Assembly (NCBI GenBank): GCA_036362985.1
Contig: JAYGXS010000004.1
Span: 63,942,141-64,006,140, forward strand
DNA: 64,000 nt
Direction of reading: 5' to 3'
Origin: Ligula intestinalis
Taxonomy: Eukaryota > Platyhelminthes > Cestoda > Diphyllobothriidea > Diphyllobothriidae
Part shown: in pieces, positions 37,520-46,732 of the stretch
Numbering within the stretch: the stretch's first letter is position 1
How the letters are laid out: every line of letters begins with the position of its first letter
The notes under the pieces: generated by a model
The model's database searches: none
What the model saw: the letters and a program-made list of their open reading frames with translations, nothing else
Told to the model about the DNA's origin: nothing
Translations under genes and position numbers: made by a program

Positions 37520-37924
37520 TCTTCAAATTTATAAAAGAGTGTCAAGTGCACGTTCGCCTGTAGCCTGATTGGCGCATTTGAACAACTGCGACCAGTGGCG
37601 CGCGAGCAAGCGCGTGCATCTGTTCCCTCTCCAGAGGTTAAGGTCATCTCCCGTGGACAGTCGTCGCGCGTATGTGGTCAGAACAAACAAACAATGACCC
37701 TTTGCTAGGCTCGACGCCTCAGGAAAGCCTCCAAACATTACTAGCATTTGGTCCGGCTAATATCCTAACAGTGTTTGCCTACCTCTGTCTCATATTCATA
37801 AAATGGATGGGTGGATAGAGAGAAAGGCTGATACTGAGGTATCTACGTCGTTGCACAGGCCTTTACGATTGGGTACTCCAGTCAATTGTCCCGTACCGCC
37901 TTGGGGCTCAGCCTCTCGATCCCT

Positions 37925-38105
37925 GTCACCAGCTGCACGATGCCTAAGTTGGAGAATATTATCGCCAAGGACCGTGGAGACTGCAGTGGCCATTTCTGGA
38001 TTATTAGTCGTCATTAGCCAGCTATCTCCAGCCATCGGTGATGGGTCATCCAAGGTTTGAACCCGCGGCGCGTTGATTGGAAGTCCAATACATTAAACTC
38101 TGTGT
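37925..38105 (-). repeat. SINE-2 copy with mutated hammerhead-like core
   Basis: The minus strand begins with the tRNA-like TATTGGACTTCCAATCAACG and B box GGGTTCAAACC. GGCTAATGA (core CUAAUGA, complement of 38011-38017), stem-like CGACTAATAATCCA, GAAA (complement of 37993-37996) and TGGCC follow. The G5 of the core is changed to A. Confidence 0.65.
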
Positions 38106-38239
38106 CACGGCCTCCTACTCTTGTCGGTTTATATCGGGGGTATTCACATTGGTAGAGCTCATGTGCGAGTCACAAGGCAGAAGGGGACCAGGGAATCCCA
38201 TAACCGATCGGTGAGCAGTAATCCACCAATGTGAATAAG

Positions 38240-38425
38240 CAACCAGACTACGAGTGTGTTGAACAATAGTAGCAGCATTGGATTTTTTAAAATCAGCAGA
38301 TCACGGATTAAAGCGTTGGGTGGCACAACCCCTGGGGTCGGTAATGGCTAGCTGATGATGGCTAATAGGCCAGAAATGGCTATTCCAGTTTGCGTGGCCT
38401 TTTCTACAAAGGCTCCCATGGAGTT
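38240..38425 (+). repeat. SINE-2 copy with best hammerhead-like core
   Basis: The body holds GGTGGCACAACCCCTGGGG, then CTGATGA (38352-38358), stem II TGGCTAATAGGCCA (38359-38372; UGGC pairs with GCCA) and GAAA (38373-38376). The core bases are intact. Stems I and III are not obvious. It lies tail-on to the minus-strand copy at 37.9-38.1 kb. Confidence 0.65.
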
Positions 38426-38649
38426 GACAATTCTGTGTACTTCCTCATACTTAAATTGACGGACCCTAAACCTAGCATAACATACTGGCAGCCATGGACT
38501 AAATGTTCCCACTTGGGAAGTTACCCCAGTGATTCTTCACTTCATAATATCTGTATCCTACGAGATTACTTAAGTCCTCATTTTTTTAGTAGGAGCAACG
38601 TGCGATTACCTGTTTGTGATGTGATAATTTTGTAAACAACTTATCACTT

Positions 38650-38822
38650 TTATTCAGCTGACAAAATTGTGAAAATTTTGCGGCCGCGGTGGGAGTCGAA
38701 TCCACACAGCAGGGAAGGCTTTTGTGCAGCCAATGCTGCACCATTGAGCAACGAGTCTCCCCATGTGCTTCTTTGATTGATTAAGCAAATCTGCCACCCT
38801 CCTCTAACAATGACTTCGTTTA
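38650..38822 (-). repeat. SINE-1 copy, short form
   Basis: On the minus strand a GTTGCTCAATGG-type A box is followed by GCTGCACAAAAGCCTTCCC, B box GGATTCGACTCCCACC and CCGCAAAATTTTCACAAT. The distal body is replaced by the GCAAATCTGCCA end alone. Confidence 0.75.
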
Positions 38823-39039
38823 GGCAGCATCAACTAGGGAATTGCCGTAGTAGCAGAATGTAAGCTCTAGCTTCAGCGCACATATGACCATTAATGGCAG
38901 TAGGTATACATTAGCCTGGCGATTGCATCCTAGTTAAACGGAAAGTCCCTACGTATGAATTGCCTTTATTTGATGCTATCTCCAAAGATGGATTCCAACT
39001 GGACTCCGAAATGTCAGACGAATTAAGTCCTTGTCCAAC

Positions 39040-39190
39040 AGTCGTGTCTACTCAGGTTCTCTGCTTATATCTCTAGTACGGATTCGAAACCAGCAGGTCG
39101 TGCTGACACTAATGGCTTAGAGGGTTGCCACCTGACAATGACAATTGTAATGACTGGTTGCTGACATGACTACTGTGGTAATTTAATGTG
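39040..39190 (+). repeat. SINE-2 fragment
   Basis: A B-box-like GGATTCGAAACC is followed by GTTGCCACCTGAC, GACTGGTTGCTGACATGACT and ACTGTGGTAAT, in SINE-2 order. The hammerhead-like core is destroyed. Confidence 0.45.
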
Positions 39191-40392
39191 CGAGAGACTT
39201 GATGCATGCATATTCAATCCGCTACTTATGGAATTAAAGACTGTAAGGCTCTAAGCCGTCGGTGTACTTACATCATAACAATTACCATGCCCAGTTCCGG
39301 AAAGGAAGGGTAAGACCAGTAGGAACTGTAAATTGCAAGCAGAAACTCAGTGGTGGTCTAATGTTCCCACGTGCGGCAGGCCCAGATCCTTCGTGCGTAT
39401 CTGTCAGCTAGTGTGCTATGGGCGTGCAATCTGTGACACCTGTGATTGGCTGTCCCAGAGGAAGATGGAGGAGTGCAATCACGTGACGGTTTGTGGGCTT
39501 GGCGCTGGTTGTGGACAGCGCTTTAATACCCAATCGTGAATGGCACGTTGCCAACCGGTGAGCCTACCTCAGTTTTCCGTCACCGCACAAGGTAAGATGT
39601 AGCAAGTTAGAAGCAGATGCAGCACATATCTGGTTCAATTCCCTGTGTGTTTGCTTTGTTTTACAGATGCAAGCATCGTTACTTAAGGCGTACGAACAAT
39701 TTTTCCCCTTAGCGCGATTGGTAACTGGCACGTTGCTGCGTGTGGTCAGCCCATAAGAGACATGGGAAAGTGAAATCCCATAGTGCAGAACATCGTAACA
39801 AAATTTAAATGGGGCGGGTACTACGAGTAACAATCGAGGGATCCTAATCAGTCAAAGTCTATAGCGGACAATTTTGAAATTGTTATGACCCAAGGAAAAG
39901 GCAGAAAGAAGGCAAACAGCCGATTTTGGTGGCATGAGCTTTATTCAGGACAACACAAAGACAATGAATTTTGTAGCTTGTTTCCTTCAGCATATTTATA
40001 AGATTTCAGTCTTCCTGGAAATATCCTGACCTAAAGCGTGCGACAGGGGTTCTGGCCTGCACGCTGATTCGTCATTTCCTACACTGCAGCCCTGGGAACG
40101 GTTTCTAGAATGCTTGCACTGCACATGTGAGCAATCACCACATGTGCTCGATGCGATGGCGTGCGCAGTCAGACTGCGCGAATGACTCAACCGGCGTGCG
40201 CTTCTGGCTATAGGTCTTGAGTGCACTGTCGCTTGTGTCCCTGTAACAGAAGTTGGGTAGCTGCGAATGGACTCAGACGATGACAATGGCTATCTCGCAC
40301 ACGATTCTCCTTTATGCTGTAGAGAAGCTTTTGTATGAACCTGCATTATTACATTGATACGAAGTCATCCTCACTGTTTTTAAACACTATAG
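39191..40392. other. End of the 6.0 kb intron; no gene seen
   Basis: No coding or repeat similarity was recognised. The stretch ends in the acceptor TTTTTAAACACTATAG at 40377-40392. Confidence 0.45.
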
Positions 40393-41199
40393 GCTGGACA
40401 TTTGGAGGAAGCCAAAAATTTGCAGTCTCAGGCCCAATTCGTCCGCAGCTCACAGTTTCACACTTCTAAGTTCTCCGTCGACACGAACAGTGGCATGGAC
40501 TCCGCAGCAGGTGACACTTCATTCGTCAAACAGATACTTCTCGGCATTGTGGCCTTCTCTGTTGTGTTTCTTGCAGTAAATTTTATCGTTGTTATTGCCC
40601 TGCGACGTCACCGAGCTCGAAGACGCAAGCTGGCACGCATCCAGGAGGATTTGTGTGACTCCACCAAGGAGGCCTTCAACACCGCTCCGCCGCCTAACTC
40701 AGCGAGCTGTTTCGACGCCGGGGGGTCCACTTCAGTGGTCGGTTTCACGGTGACCCACTCGCGTCAACAATCGGCCCTCGAAGCCTCCCAGATGCAACAG
40801 CACTACATGGCTAGCGGCTCCTGCGACCAGAGGAGCAGTACAGTTAGCGGCTACAACCCAATGACCAATGGTGGCGTCCAAGCCGACATGAATGCAGGCC
40901 TCAGTTGCAGCAGTGTGTTTAGTGCAGGCAGTGGCGGGAGCAAGCAGCAACAGCAGCAGCAGCAGCAGCAAAACGTAATGTACAGTTTCTACAGCAACCA
41001 AAATGCCAATTTAAACAACATTGACACACCGCCGCCTATGACCCTGATGAACTGGGTGGCCAATTCGAACCCGACTGCTGGCGCTTGTGGAGTCAGTCAG
41101 GCGTGGGGCAGTTCGCAGGGTTCAAACGGCTCGAGGAGCCTCCATTCCGACACACATGGCAGCCCCTATGGACCCTCGCACCCTCATATGCCTTACCCG
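40393..41199 (+). CDS. TMEM132: TMEM132-family membrane protein, exon d (transmembrane helix and start of tail)
   Basis: Both boundaries are phase 0 (acceptor CACTATAG, donor GTAAGA). It encodes 269 residues. A short juxtamembrane stretch leads to a single hydrophobic helix at 40534-40605 (ILLGIVAFSVVFLAVN and onward), followed by the basic stop-transfer cluster RRHRARRRK. This is the type I topology of TMEM132 proteins, whose helix likewise contains a LLGxxxxxxxxxxxN pattern. The tail is rich in Ser, Gly, Asn and Gln and has a nine-glutamine tract at 40945-40971, encoded mostly by CAG. The run is probably length-variable. The open frame continues into the next intron only by chance. Confidence 0.88.
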
Positions 41200-41302
41200 G
41201 TAAGATATTTCTTAGTGAAAATTAATGTCTACTTAACGTATTCAGTAAACACTTTTACAATATCACTAAGTGTCCGCTGGTTGTCATTTTTTTCTCCCGC
41301 AG

Positions 41303-42379
41303 ATGCCCAATCATCCAGAGAAAAATCATTCTGCGTACGTGCCGCGTGATCATTCCAAGGGACTTCTGTCTGGTAGTTTCAAATGGCAATCATCAGGACA
41401 CAGTCCTGATGACAACACGGGCAGCGTACCGAGCAGCATGAACACTGGATCACCCATCCACGATGACGGCTTCGTCTCTGGTCCAATAGAAAATCCCTCA
41501 GCAGAAGGCAGCAATAGCAGTACCATATTCTTTCCTCCAACTTGCGATATTACCGGCAGAAGTGGTGGTGGGCGTATGCCTTTGCCTTCGCAAATACAAG
41601 AAGTACAGGAAAACGTCCGAGTCAGTTCCCACATGAGATACTGTGATGGCGGCGGATGGGCACCAACGCTGCTGCGAGGTCAGCCTATGCTGCCTTCTCC
41701 CAGCTGTGGTTGCCATCTCCTGCAGAACGGTTCGCCCCACGGTTCCCACGATGCAGCAACGCGCTCATCCCCCTCGATGGCTGGTGAGATAGCCAGAGGT
41801 AGCAGCTTCTCTAATCATCCCAGTGCGACTTCTGATCTACCCAGCTCCCCGCCCGGTTTCTCCTGTATGGAACGTAGCGGCACAACTGTACTTCCACCCC
41901 AGAATGGACATCCACCAGTTGCAGGCAAAAACCGCCTAAATATTCCTTCAACAAATGCACTGAAAGGCCTCTCCGCAAAGTTGCAGGCAGCGAAACCAAG
42001 CAAGTCAGCAACAGCTATGTTGCCCCCACGACTAACCCTAGCCCATGACCCGAACGTCCTCGGTTCCAAATACCACACAGAAACCAGCCTGACTAATCTG
42101 ACCCCACCACAGTACCCCTCGGATGTTCTCTTGTCGCCTGAAATTGTGAAGGACGAATCAAACTTCACTGATGGTTGTTTTGTCGGCGAGAACCAGGTCG
42201 GGAATGACGGAACCCTGATTGATGCGGCGACTGCATTTGCGGATTCCGGACGAGAGTCTCAGGAGAAGAGCTCATCCAGTGCCAACTCTGCAGATGCTGT
42301 GCAAGACCTACCTGCACCCGTAGACGGTGATGGCTCCTCCAGCGAGATGGATTTTCAGGTTGCCCAAGTGGATGTGTAA
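41303..42379 (+). CDS. TMEM132: TMEM132-family membrane protein, last exon (cytoplasmic tail)
   Basis: This exon follows a 103-base intron with a textbook acceptor (TTTTTTTCTCCCGCAG). The intron length is not a multiple of three, so retention would shift the frame. It encodes 358 residues and a TAA at 42377-42379. The sequence is disordered-looking and rich in Ser, Pro, Gly and His, with no domain I recognise. Together with exon d the cytoplasmic tail is about 556 residues, much longer than is usual for vertebrate TMEM132 proteins. The last residues, QVDV, fit a hydrophobic-x-hydrophobic PDZ ligand, but that is inference. No clear AATAAA signal was found in the 600 bases downstream. Confidence 0.85.
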   Translation: MPNHPEKNHSAYVPRDHSKGLLSGSFKWQSSGHSPDDNTGSVPSSMNTGSPIHDDGFVSGPIENPSAEGSNSSTIFFPPTCDITGRSGGGRMPLPSQIQEVQENVRVSSHMRYCDGGGWAPTLLRGQPMLPSPSCGCHLLQNGSPHGSHDAATRSSPSMAGEIARGSSFSNHPSATSDLPSSPPGFSCMERSGTTVLPPQNGHPPVAGKNRLNIPSTNALKGLSAKLQAAKPSKSATAMLPPRLTLAHDPNVLGSKYHTETSLTNLTPPQYPSDVLLSPEIVKDESNFTDGCFVGENQVGNDGTLIDAATAFADSGRESQEKSSSSANSADAVQDLPAPVDGDGSSSEMDFQVAQVDV

Positions 42380-42949
42380 ATGGCAATCAGCTGTTTGCAC
42401 GTACTGAAGTTAGCTTAAATTTTTCACGGACTTTACCTTTTTAATAATTGTTAATTGCTCCTCCGTACTCACACGTTTTGCGACCCACTGTCTGAGCCTG
42501 CGTCCATGGTATATAGCCCATCTGGAATTGGTGTTTTGATGTGTATAAAGCCTCTGCACGCATATAATTAATGTTCTGTACTGTTCGGTGCTTGTACTCT
42601 GCTCCCATACAATGGAGCAAAAATCAACAATTTTTCTCAATTCTGAGTCTTTGTGTGGAAGGGCGCCATGCCGGTAGCACGTAGTACATGAGGTCTGTAA
42701 TGTCTTTTTTTTCCTTAATTTGCCTAGCAGAGGTGGTGGGACACCCTAAACTCAAGTACAAATCAATATTGAAAGCTAGCTGGAATCTGAATCTTTGTTT
42801 TTAATGAGGAACACCTTTAATGATCACCTATTTCAAACTTGTAAATTTCAAATAATGTATCTTCGTGGCCCTGTTATTTTCAATGGAAGGCTCCTGGTTT
42901 CCAACTTCCTCAACTTCTATAGCATTTCTTTTGTTAGGCTATTTTAAGT
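42380..42949 (+). other. Probable 3' UTR and flank of the TMEM132-like gene
   Basis: The sequence after the stop is AT-rich, as expected for a 3' UTR. No canonical polyadenylation hexamer was seen and the end of the transcript cannot be placed. Confidence 0.4.
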
Positions 42950-43030
42950 TCTGCAAACATTCCCATGTTAAATTTGAAGAGTCATTTTGGCAAGCATGTG
43001 TTTCCGGCAACTTTTCATCAGGCCAGTACA
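42950..43030 (+). repeat. Short dispersed repeat (pair of 12477-12560)
   Basis: GCAAACATTCCCATGTTAAA, CATTTTGGCAAGCA and GGCAACTTTTCATCAGG match the 12.5 kb copy in order and orientation. Confidence 0.55.
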
Positions 43031-43089
43031 TTTTGCGGGGATAGTGAAAATTTTCCAGCTGGACAGGATTACTAAGTGTACTTTGATTA

Positions 43090-43660
43090 AAACTCATGGT
43101 TTTCACGCCACCCGCATGGCGATATCGGCGTGTTGAGGTCCTTTTGCGGAGAGGGGGGGGGAGAAGGGAAGGGGGGGGGATGAAATTGGGTAAGGTCGTG
43201 GGCTTTGATCAGGGGTCAGGCCCATGGAGTGATAATTGCTGCTGTTTGGCCGGAGCGAACGACTGTCACTAGAGTGTGGGGCTGATGTGCGAACGCCACC
43301 TGCCGTCGGGGTTGGCCACGAAAGTAAAGGTACTTTTGTTAGCGTACTTTGACAACACAGCACTGGATTTGCTAGCCTTATAGCCACTGCTTCAGCTGTC
43401 ACAAGCACCTGTTGGCCTAGATCCCTTGAATAGTTAGCTAGTGTCCGGTAGACAAACGGAAAGCCTTCATTAGTATCGACCCAATGCGTCGTATGGACGA
43501 GGTGTGCGAGTGTAGAACTGGAGACAGATCAAGTTTAACCATTATTTAACCAAGCTGGTATGTGCCCACGTACCCTCTTTTCCAGGCGCCTCGTTATTCA
43601 GCCGATATATCCTGCTCCAGAGGAACAATTTAAAGAATAAATGAACGTAGATGTCGCCAT
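43090..43660 (-). pseudogene. Penelope-like element remnant F, GIY-YIG end
   Basis: On the minus strand from about 43640 the order is SSGAGYIG, then TRRLEKRVRGHIPAW, then, after a gap, VTAEAVAIRLANPVLCC and LSWPTPTAGG. The last two blocks match the region after the nuclease in copy A (EAVAMCLMNLVLYC, LPWPTPTPGD at 23790-23880). It is a frameshifted 3' fragment. Copy B follows about 300 bases downstream on the opposite strand. Confidence 0.7.
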
Positions 43661-43929
43661 CAATGGGAGTCAGTCTTTATCTTCTTATCGTAGGAGAGGA
43701 GAGTTCATGAAGAACACGCGTAAGTTTGCCCCATCCCTTAGTTTCTCCTTGCGTCAACTACCATAAGATTCGTTTAGAAATTCTGTTTTGTTGTCCAGTT
43801 GTGCATGGTTTTTATGCTACACTGGGACAAGCGATTTCAGTCATATCGTGCGTGTATTCTTTGAATACATTTACCTATTTCGCACATGGCATGTAATGGC
43901 AATCAATTTGCTCATTATTTGTATCTTCA

Positions 43930-45350
43930 TTGTTTACTCACGTGCCGGTAGTGGAAACCATAGAGAACTTATGCGATTCCATGCGTCAGGCAAACCGCCA
44001 GATAGGGATCTCACTGGCGACGCTAAAGGAATTATTGACGTGCTACACGCAAAACGTACAATCCCTCTGCAATGGCCAGTTGTACAGGCCAATAGACGGC
44101 GTGGCGATGGGCTCACCACTTGGACCATTCCTCGCGAATGTCTTCATAGGCAAGGGCTAGGAAACGAACATCAAAGACACTATGAATAACTTTGAGTTCT
44201 ATGGTCGGTACGTGGATGATATTTTTTGCCTGACAAGGCAGACAACCGATATAGAAGGCTTAGTTCGTACGTTCAATGCGGCCCACACAGCACTTAAGTC
44301 CACTGTGGAAACGGCAGTGAACAACGAAATCGTGTTCCTAGATATCCTCTTGCACAGAAACGAGAACGGGTCAATACAACGCCGGGTAAACAGAAAGAAA
44401 ACCTGGCCGAGGCAATGCATTCATTTCAACAGTTTTGTTCCCCTTCATCTTGAAAGAAACTTAGTCCAGGGATTGGCAGCCAGAACACGACGCATCTGCT
44501 CTCCTGAAGTAGTTGAAAGAGAACTGCAGCAGCTACAGAACTCACTCCGTGAAAATGGTTATCCAGAAAGGTTCATCCTTCGGAACATTAAGGAGCGTGT
44601 CGCAAAGCCTGCCGTAGCAACGGCAGAAAAGAAAGACCTCTTCATAAGACTACCCTTCTTAGGAGACGCAGCAAGCGAACTAGTAAGATGACACCCAAGG
44701 ACAGCAGTCAAGAGTGCTTTTCCGGTGGCTTACTTATGTGTATTCTTCACAAACTTTCCCTTTCTGCGGTTGAGAGGTAAAGACAGACTACCGTTACTGG
44801 CCACTTTCATGTGCATTTATTCCTTCACCTGCTTCTGTGGGGCGGGATATATCGGCCGAACAACGAGACGTCTGGAGAAGAGAGTACGCGAACACATACC
44901 TAACTGGTTAGGTAAATGTGAATATCGATCGATCTCAAGCTCAATCCTCACACACCTGATTGATGCAAATCCCCAAGTTGATGAGAGAGAGAGGCCTTCC
45001 AGGTCATGTACCATGCACCAACACACTACTCTAAAGGCCTGCGTAAATGGGTGCTAGCTACAGCTGAGGCAGTGGCAATTCATTAAGCAAAACCCACTCT
45101 CTGCTGTCAAAAGACGCTGGTACATGCAGTCTCCCTCCCTTGGCCGACTGCATGCAAGGATCTCGCACCACCAGAAGCCACTACGTCAGAAGCTACGCAG
45201 CCCGGAACCATACTACCCACAGCCGCAGAGAACACGCCGTGAGACCACGCTGGTTACAGTCACAAGGAGGACGCCGCGCGTATGACATCGTCCGTGAGAA
45301 AACCCCTCCCCCGTTCCACACGCGTGACAATCCAACATCCTCGGCATGCT
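43930..45350 (+). pseudogene. Penelope-like element B, RT plus GIY-YIG, best preserved copy
   Basis: One reading frame runs from 43930 to 45057 and is broken only by stops at 44158, 44689 and 45055. It holds the RT palm (GVAMGSPLGPFLANVFIG), the catalytic box FYGRYVDDIFC near 44205-44232, NEIVFLDILLHRNENGS, a thumb-like part with TAEKKDLFIRLPFL, and the GIY-YIG nuclease (GAGYIGRTTRRLEKRVREH) at 44840-44910. The 5' part of the RT is truncated at about 43930. It has fewer lesions than copies A, D and F and is probably the youngest of this lineage here. Confidence 0.88.
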
Positions 45351-45915
45351 GAGTCCGGCCCGCAGGAGACGAGGGAACCACGAGATGACTAATTCCCCCC
45401 CCCCCCCACCGCAAGAACTATATTAGCACTGTACCGAGCTGCCTGCTTTAGTCGCCTATTTTTCCATGTCACTGTAACGGCCTGAAGTGAATGACCAAAA
45501 ACAACTGTTTCCCAACACGACTTTTAAATTTGCTCATTAAAGCCTACCTGTCTTATGAAATTCCCCCAAGGGAAATTGCTCCTACTGATGATAAGGTATC
45601 CATATCTGTTATGGAGACAGGTCGGTTTTCAACTTCGAAATTTCCTCTTTTTCACGGCTGAGGTAGCGTGCTAGGAATGGAAGAATAGATTGCTGATATG
45701 CCGATACACGGCATGACACATGATGGAAGCTACGGTGAGACTTTGCAGCCATTATTTCAGAGTGAATTGGGCAAGCGACTTTACCAAGGATGTGATCAGC
45801 TAGTTGCTAGAGCGTTTTCCAGTGTCACTTTATTATAGTATCGGCTAAATAGCAAAATAGGAAATAATGGCAGCTTAAGAGAACCTTCAGAGTATATATA
45901 TATATATATATATAT
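45351..45915. other. No gene seen; C run and (TA)n
   Basis: A C run lies at 45396-45408 and a (TA)n tract at 45893-45915. No similarity was found between them. Confidence 0.5.
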
Positions 45916-45940
45916 GAGAAAGGGGAGTACGACAGTATTT

Positions 45941-46003
45941 GAGGGTAACTTGATACAGAACTGTTTTGGGCTTATTAGCCTTCATCAGCCAAGCATAACC
46001 TTG
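45941..46003 (-). ncRNA. Hammerhead ribozyme fold with G12 changed to A
   Basis: The minus strand has stem I CTTGG/TCAAG extended by GGT/ACC, core CTGATGA, stem II GGCT-AATA-AGCC, then AAAA where GAAA is required. Stem III CAG/CTG follows, with a UA cleavage site. The fold is complete, but G12, the proposed general base, is replaced by A, so self-cleavage is probably lost. Confidence 0.65.
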
Positions 46004-46087
46004 AACACCAGCTGGTCAGACACCACAAACAAACGCACTCACAGACGGCGCAGTTGGTCCACCACTGGTGTCTATCAGATGGGTCAT

Positions 46088-46441
46088 AAGCACTTCATCG
46101 AACCGCAGTTCATCAGCGCCTCGCCACCTGCCATTTGCTGTCACTGCTGATCGGGTATATATTCACTTAGAAATGTGCCAACACCTATCGAATAGGCTCC
46201 CGAACTAAACAAAGTTCATGTGGTGGTCATACACCCGTTACTGTTATTATGACTCGGCCGGAATCGGCCTGGCAGGCGGTCACCCGCTGGGGACCTCTGG
46301 CCACCACATGGACTTTGTTTAGTTCGGAAGCCTTTTTGATCGGTGTTCGCACATTCCTGACTGAATATATACCCAATCAGCAGTGACAGCAAATGGCAGG
46401 TGGCGAGGCGCTGATGAACTGCGGTTCGATGAAGTGCTTCG
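46088..46441. repeat. Long fold-back repeat upstream of PLE C
   Basis: 46088-46229 and 46300-46441 are about 142-base inverted arms with roughly nine in ten bases matching, and a 70-base spacer. Shared blocks include CTTCATCGAACCGCAGTTC and GCGCCTCGCCACCTGCC. It lies between the hammerhead fold at 45.95 kb and the PLE at 46.7 kb and may be a PLE terminal unit. Confidence 0.8.
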
Positions 46442-46732
46442 GAAGTTGCATCGGAATGCAGAACGGTTCTCCGAAGGCAAACACATTGCAGAACTGCTAA
46501 AAACGGCAAACTAAGCAAAATTGGCCTTTTGAACTACCCACGGGAACTACCGCTTACTTACATATTTTAAGTAGGGTAATTTGCCTTATCTCCTTGCCTT
46601 TCGTACTTTGTTAAGCTTTTTTCTAGTTGGTTTTGGTGATGCTAGTGGAAAATGTCTCTCAGTAACCTCGTCCGAAGTTTGGGCACACTCCTTACGTGCA
46701 CGCGTTCGCTGTTGGTCCGGCGGGGGTAAGCG

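Larger units (their letters stand above)
37250..37530. repeat. Inverted repeat of PLE 3' tails carrying two facing hammerhead ribozymes
   Basis: The arms 37250-37359 and 37422-37530 are near-identical reverse complements with a 62-base spacer. The spacer and right arm (37385-37530) match the 3' end of the PLE at 48250-48395: ATCGATTTTTCT.TATGAATT, then ATGCA, GCGGCT.ATG, GAAATTTAT and CTGCT in order. The unit therefore looks like two PLE tails fused head to head. Confidence 0.9.
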
